From NCBI RefSeq assembly GCF_002965065.1, contig NZ_PTRE01000059.1:37312-101311 (forward strand): DNA of 64,000 bases, written 5' to 3'. Each line of letters starts with the position of its first letter. The first letter of the stretch is position 1. The DNA is from Escherichia sp. MOD1-EC7003 (GTDB lineage Bacteria > Pseudomonadota > Gammaproteobacteria > Enterobacterales > Enterobacteriaceae). Under the pieces are notes generated by a model, which ran no database searches, was not told where the DNA came from, and worked only from the letters and a program-made list of their open reading frames with translations. The position numbers were made by a program, and so were the translations under genes. Below, piece after piece: positions 60,183-64,000 of the stretch.

Positions 60183-62258
60183 ATGGTTCTTGTAGATAGC
60201 GTCGAAGCAGGCAAGCTGACGATTAGTGAATTAATTGATGCCCTGGCGAAAGATAAAAATTACTCAGCTTCCAAGTGGGCTCAGCGATACCGTGAATTTA
60301 CGACCTTGCTACAACAAACCTCAACTTTTTCTGAGCCTGAAACGGATGATTTAGTTAAGAGGCTCTGGTATGAACGTGATAATGGTATCGCCAGTATTCG
60401 TCAGGGTGTTCCATCATTAGCAGAATATCAGCAAAGCCTCCCATTGCTTAGAGAACTCACCGAACGTATTCGTCTGCAACCGAATGAAGCTACCTACCAA
60501 TACGTAAGCAGTGCGCTGCAGCAGGCCAAAGAGTCCGGACAGCTTAAGCGCATATATTGGAGTTTAAGAAATCGTGTTTTTGCCGCGTTCTCGCCAGAAA
60601 ACTACACCAGTACTGTGGATGAGAATGCTTTTAATAAAGCAGCAGAATTCCTAAATCAACACTTCCATCTCGGTTTGGTACTGACCGGAAATTGGTTACA
60701 GAAAAACTATGAATTGAAACAAGCCATACACGCCCAATCTCCTAACACAGATCCTTATTACGTGAATATGGCCATCTGGCATCTCTATGAATTGCTCCGT
60801 GAACGCGATAATGAACAAAAGCAGGAGAAAATAGCTGGCACTACATCCGTAACCAGCAGTAAGCCCGTCGAGAACAAGACCATTCCACATTCACCAACTA
60901 ACGTGATCTTCTTTGGCCCCCTAGGCACTGGCAAGACCTTCACGTTGCAGCAAAAAATGAAAGAGTACACTTCTCATGCAGTTCCTGCTGATCGTGATGC
61001 CTGGCTGGATTCTCGCCTTGAATCGTTGAACTGGATGCAGGTTATAACGCTGGTGCTGCTCGATCTTGGAAAACGAGCCAAAGTTCGCCAAATGACGGAA
61101 CACGAGTGGTTCCAACGCAAAGCGCTGCTAAATGGCCGTAGTAGCAACTTTTCTCAAACTGCCTGGGCGACGTTACAATCCTTCACCATTCCAGGATCAA
61201 CTACTGTTGCGTACAAAGGTCGTCGTGAACCTGCGATCTTCGACAAAACTGCTGATAGTGAATGGTTTTTGGTCGAATCCCAGTTAGAGCAAGTGGATGA
61301 GCTACTTGCTCTTTACGCAGAATTAAAACAAGGCCCAAAATCTGCCGAAGCCATCCAGCGTTTTGCGGTGGTTACGTTTCACCAATCTTACGGCTATGAA
61401 GAATTTATTGAAGGTATCCGCGCTCGCTCTGATGAGAGTGGCAATATCTCTTATCCCATTGAGCCGGGTATTTTTATGCGCCTTTGCCAACGTGCTAATG
61501 CCGATCCAGCACATCGCTACGCCATTTTCATTGATGAGATCAATCGCGGAAACATATCCAAGATCTTTGGTGAACTAATCTCACTCATTGAAGTCGACAA
61601 GCGTGCGGGTATGTCCAATGCAATGAGCTTGCAACTGTCTTATAGCGGTGATCACTTTAGCGTACCTGCCAATGTCGACATCATCGGAGCCATGAATACA
61701 GCAGACCGTTCTTTAGCTCTGATGGACACGGCTTTGCGCCGTCGCTTTGACTTTGTCGAAATGATGCCAGATCTTTCTTTACTGAGTGGAGCTAAGGTGA
61801 AAGGCATAGAGCTTGAGTCGTTGTTAGAAAAACTCAATAGCCGCATCGAAGCGCTTTACGATCGTGAACATACGCTGGGGCATGCATTCTTTATGCCAGT
61901 AAAAAATGCAATTGATGCCGGTGATGAAGAAGCTGCGTTTAAACAATTGAAGATCGCATTCCAGAAAAAGATCATTCCCCTGTTGCAGGAATACTTTTTC
62001 GATGACTGGAACAAGATCAGGCTAGTGCTGGCAGACAACCAGAAACAAGACGACAGCCTGCAATTCGTGATTAAGAAAACCGACGATCTCAACACGCTTT
62101 TTGGTAACAACCATGGTTTACAACGCCATGATCAGCAATCGACAGCTTACGAGCTCGAAGCATTTGATCAAGAGGTCTGGAATATGCCACAGGCTTATCG
62201 TTCAATTTATCAGCCACAGCAGACCATTTCTGGTGAGCAGGCCGTAAACCATGGGTGA
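60183..62258 (+). CDS. McrB-like AAA+ GTPase of a type IV restriction system
   Basis: The 691-residue protein has an N-terminal region of about 235 residues that I do not recognise and that is not the K-12 McrB DNA-binding domain as I know it. An McrB AAA+ motor follows: Walker A GPLGTGKT (245-252), Walker B FIDEINR (about 449-455) and the McrB signature MNTADRS (504-510), then ALRRRF with the Arg finger. K-12 McrB is 459 residues. With McrC it would translocate on and cut modified DNA. GAGGAAAT precedes the ATG; it overlaps mcrC by 8 bp. Confidence 0.9.
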   Translation: MVLVDSVEAGKLTISELIDALAKDKNYSASKWAQRYREFTTLLQQTSTFSEPETDDLVKRLWYERDNGIASIRQGVPSLAEYQQSLPLLRELTERIRLQPNEATYQYVSSALQQAKESGQLKRIYWSLRNRVFAAFSPENYTSTVDENAFNKAAEFLNQHFHLGLVLTGNWLQKNYELKQAIHAQSPNTDPYYVNMAIWHLYELLRERDNEQKQEKIAGTTSVTSSKPVENKTIPHSPTNVIFFGPLGTGKTFTLQQKMKEYTSHAVPADRDAWLDSRLESLNWMQVITLVLLDLGKRAKVRQMTEHEWFQRKALLNGRSSNFSQTAWATLQSFTIPGSTTVAYKGRREPAIFDKTADSEWFLVESQLEQVDELLALYAELKQGPKSAEAIQRFAVVTFHQSYGYEEFIEGIRARSDESGNISYPIEPGIFMRLCQRANADPAHRYAIFIDEINRGNISKIFGELISLIEVDKRAGMSNAMSLQLSYSGDHFSVPANVDIIGAMNTADRSLALMDTALRRRFDFVEMMPDLSLLSGAKVKGIELESLLEKLNSRIEALYDREHTLGHAFFMPVKNAIDAGDEEAAFKQLKIAFQKKIIPLLQEYFFDDWNKIRLVLADNQKQDDSLQFVIKKTDDLNTLFGNNHGLQRHDQQSTAYELEAFDQEVWNMPQAYRSIYQPQQTISGEQAVNHG

Positions 62259-63594
62259 AGTTATCTCAGTTTTTGAATATGACCTGCTGGGAAGTGAAAA
62301 AGCGGCTTCAGTTGGCGCAAAGTTGGTGCCTCAACAGGTCTTTGATTATTTAGAAACACTTAGCCTAACAAGTGAGCAAGGAAGCCAGTTTCTCAAACTC
62401 ACCTCTCGTTCAGGTTTCAAATTGCTGCAGGTGCAAAACTACGCGGGGATGCTTTCTACACCTCACGGTTTGCAGCTTGAGATACTGCCCAAGATTGGTA
62501 AAAACCTCACGGCTGCGAGTGCGCGAGAAACATTCATTACGATGCTAAGTCACCTGCCTGGGTTTCGACACATTCAAACCCAGCAGGCCACCCTTCAGGC
62601 ACAACGCATGCCTTTGCTCGAGATTTTTATCAGCCAATTTTTGCAAAGCGTCAGCCAATTGCTTAAACAAGGTTTACGCTCCGACTATGTGAGCGAGCAA
62701 GGTAATCTGGCTTTTATGAAGGGCAAGCTGATGCTTTCTGCACAGCTGCGACATAACGCGGTGAATCGCCATAAGTTTTGTGTCGATTATGATGACTACA
62801 TGCCTGATTGTGCAGCCAATCGGCTCTTACACTCCGCGCTAGATAAGCTTCTTAGTCTAAAGCTGTCATCAGAGAATCAACGCTGGCTTTACGAACTGCG
62901 CTTTGCGTTTGACGGTATTCCACTTAGCCGGGATATTGAACGTGATATAAACAACTTACGCCTCGAGCGTGGTATGGCTCATTACAACGAGCCAATGGCA
63001 TGGGCGCAATTGATCCTGAGGGGAATGAGCCCGAGTGCTTTGCAGGGAAACACCAAAGCGATATCACTTTTGTTCCCTATGGAAGCGGTATTTGAATCCT
63101 TTGTGGCACAGACCCTACCCTACGAATTACCTTCTCACCTCAAAGTTTTACCTCAAGCAGCAACTTATTCTTTGGTAAAGCATGGACTTAAAGATTGCTT
63201 TAAGCTTCGCCCCGACTTGCTGATTCAATCACACAAACCAGTTCAAACCAAAATGGTGATGGATACAAAATGGAAGCTGGTGAACAGCAGCCAGCAGACA
63301 AAATCACTCTATGGACTGGCACAAGCTGACTTCTATCAAATGTTTGCTTACGGACAAAAATATCTTGATGGGAGTGGCGAAATGTATCTGATTTACCCTG
63401 CGCATGATGACTTTAGCCAACCGATACCGCAGCATTTTGCTTTTTCAGAGACTTTAAAATTATGGGTTGTGCCATACCGGATAATGGCAAAACGCGGTGA
63501 GAGGATGATGTGGCCGAATGACGTGTCCTGTACAATGAGCCCCAAACTGGATTGGATGGCTGCTTCAGTATCCTATAGTGGAGGCATGAGATGA
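62251..63594 (+). CDS. McrC-like nuclease subunit
   Basis: The 447-residue McrC-family protein has a C-terminal PD-(D/E)XK nuclease site, seen as LRPDLLI (Asp322) and MDTKWK (Asp338, Lys340). The N-terminal part should bind the McrB hexamer. It is longer than K-12 McrC (about 348). Overlaps of 8 bp with mcrB and 4 bp with the next gene point to one tightly coupled operon. Confidence 0.9.
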   Translation: MGEVISVFEYDLLGSEKAASVGAKLVPQQVFDYLETLSLTSEQGSQFLKLTSRSGFKLLQVQNYAGMLSTPHGLQLEILPKIGKNLTAASARETFITMLSHLPGFRHIQTQQATLQAQRMPLLEIFISQFLQSVSQLLKQGLRSDYVSEQGNLAFMKGKLMLSAQLRHNAVNRHKFCVDYDDYMPDCAANRLLHSALDKLLSLKLSSENQRWLYELRFAFDGIPLSRDIERDINNLRLERGMAHYNEPMAWAQLILRGMSPSALQGNTKAISLLFPMEAVFESFVAQTLPYELPSHLKVLPQAATYSLVKHGLKDCFKLRPDLLIQSHKPVQTKMVMDTKWKLVNSSQQTKSLYGLAQADFYQMFAYGQKYLDGSGEMYLIYPAHDDFSQPIPQHFAFSETLKLWVVPYRIMAKRGERMMWPNDVSCTMSPKLDWMAASVSYSGGMR

Positions 63595-63989
63595 CCCATG
63601 AATACCAGCGACAAAGCCTGGAACAACTAATTACTCAGCAAACAGCAACTCCCAGAAGCGCCGCCGTTGTATTTAATGAGAACCAAACCCTCTGGCAAAC
63701 ACTTGGCTTTAGCCAGTCTCAAGTTTCGCTATGGCTTGCCTCATTGCCTCAAAGTAATCATCTAAAAGGGCCCACAACGGCAACGTACCAGGTTATACCT
63801 GATATCGCGGCACATTTGGTATCATTGTTGCATCAAGCTGGTGGGCGCATGCCCCTTGCACAAGTACTGAAAAAGCTCCCTGCTGGTATTACGACCAGTG
63901 AACAGCAGATACGCAAACTGGCACAGAAGCACGCGCAGATTGAACCGCCCCGGGAATCCTGGAGACTAAACTCCCTGAGAAAGAGGTAA
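63591..63989 (+). CDS. Unrecognised third gene of the McrBC operon
   Basis: The 132-residue basic protein shares an ATGA overlap with mcrC. I do not recognise the family. The C-terminal half (HLVSLLHQAGGRMPLAQVLK to QQIRKLAQKHAQIE) has the pattern of a winged-helix DNA-binding domain. It has no signal peptide or membrane segment. Being inside the operon, it is probably an accessory or DNA-recognition subunit of the restriction system; that is inference. Confidence 0.7.
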   Translation: MTHEYQRQSLEQLITQQTATPRSAAVVFNENQTLWQTLGFSQSQVSLWLASLPQSNHLKGPTTATYQVIPDIAAHLVSLLHQAGGRMPLAQVLKKLPAGITTSEQQIRKLAQKHAQIEPPRESWRLNSLRKR

Positions 63990-63994
63990 ACAGG

Positions 63995-64000
63995 ATGACT
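63995..64000 (+). CDS. Start of a fourth gene in the McrBC operon
   Basis: An ATG at 63995 follows an AGAGG/CAGG ribosome site 5 bp after the previous stop. Only two codons (ATG ACT...) lie inside the window. The spacing suggests the operon continues. Confidence 0.4.

Overview
The window is Escherichia coli chromosome. Gene order and protein sequences follow the K-12 stretch from lplA through the deo operon, leuVPQ tRNAs, dnaTC, opgB, btsT and uxuBA to gntP, read in the opposite direction to the K-12 map. All names below come from recalled family and K-12 sequences, not from a search.

Layout. 1-4.9 kb: 3' end of lplA and the deoCABD nucleoside-catabolism operon (minus strand), with its DeoR operators reaching into yjjI. 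5.2-8.7 kb: yjjI-yjjW, a glycyl-radical enzyme and its activase, then a 1.1-kb tandem REP/BIME array. 8.7-16.3 kb: yjjV, yjjU, ytjA, osmY, prfC, yjjG, rimI, holD, rsmC. 16.4-25.7 kb: three tRNA-Leu(CAG) genes, yjjZ, Fur-controlled fhuF, bglJ-yjjQ, yjjPB, dnaT-dnaC-yjjA, opgB. 25.9-31 kb: the L-galactonate locus, with lgoD intact, lgoR frameshifted, and a three-gene TRAP transporter where K-12 has lgoT. 31.5-35 kb: btsT, yjiX, yjiA; tsr is absent. 35-37.2 kb: a scrapyard of IS fragments, an Rhs toxin tip and an orphan SMI1/KNR4-type immunity gene, enclosed by a 225-bp direct duplication of the yjiA 3' end. It stands where K-12 carries its hsd/mcr/mrr restriction cluster. 37.3-44.5 kb: decayed rpnD, yjiN, yjiK, yjiHG, iadA and hypT, with 3'-end remnants of yjiL, yjiJ, kptA and iraD. 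44.6-50.1 kb: uxuR, uxuBA, gntP.

The accessory part is 50.2-64 kb. The fim operon is gone except for a frameshifted 3' piece of fimH fused to an IS903-like remnant. In its place is an AT-rich oligogalacturonide (pectin) island. Its parts are an OmpG-like porin, a PL9 exo-pectate lyase (PelX-like), a GPH symporter (TogT-like, with a stop at codon 4), KdgF, a KduD/DhuD-type dehydrogenase, PL22 oligogalacturonate lyase and a divergent RpiB-family isomerase resembling streptococcal DhuI. Together these would take oligogalacturonides to 2-keto-3-deoxygluconate (KDG), the same intermediate that the neighbouring uxuAB genes make from hexuronates. A second IS903-like remnant closes the island. The window ends in a McrBC-type restriction operon with an enlarged McrB, McrC, a third overlapping gene and the start of a fourth.
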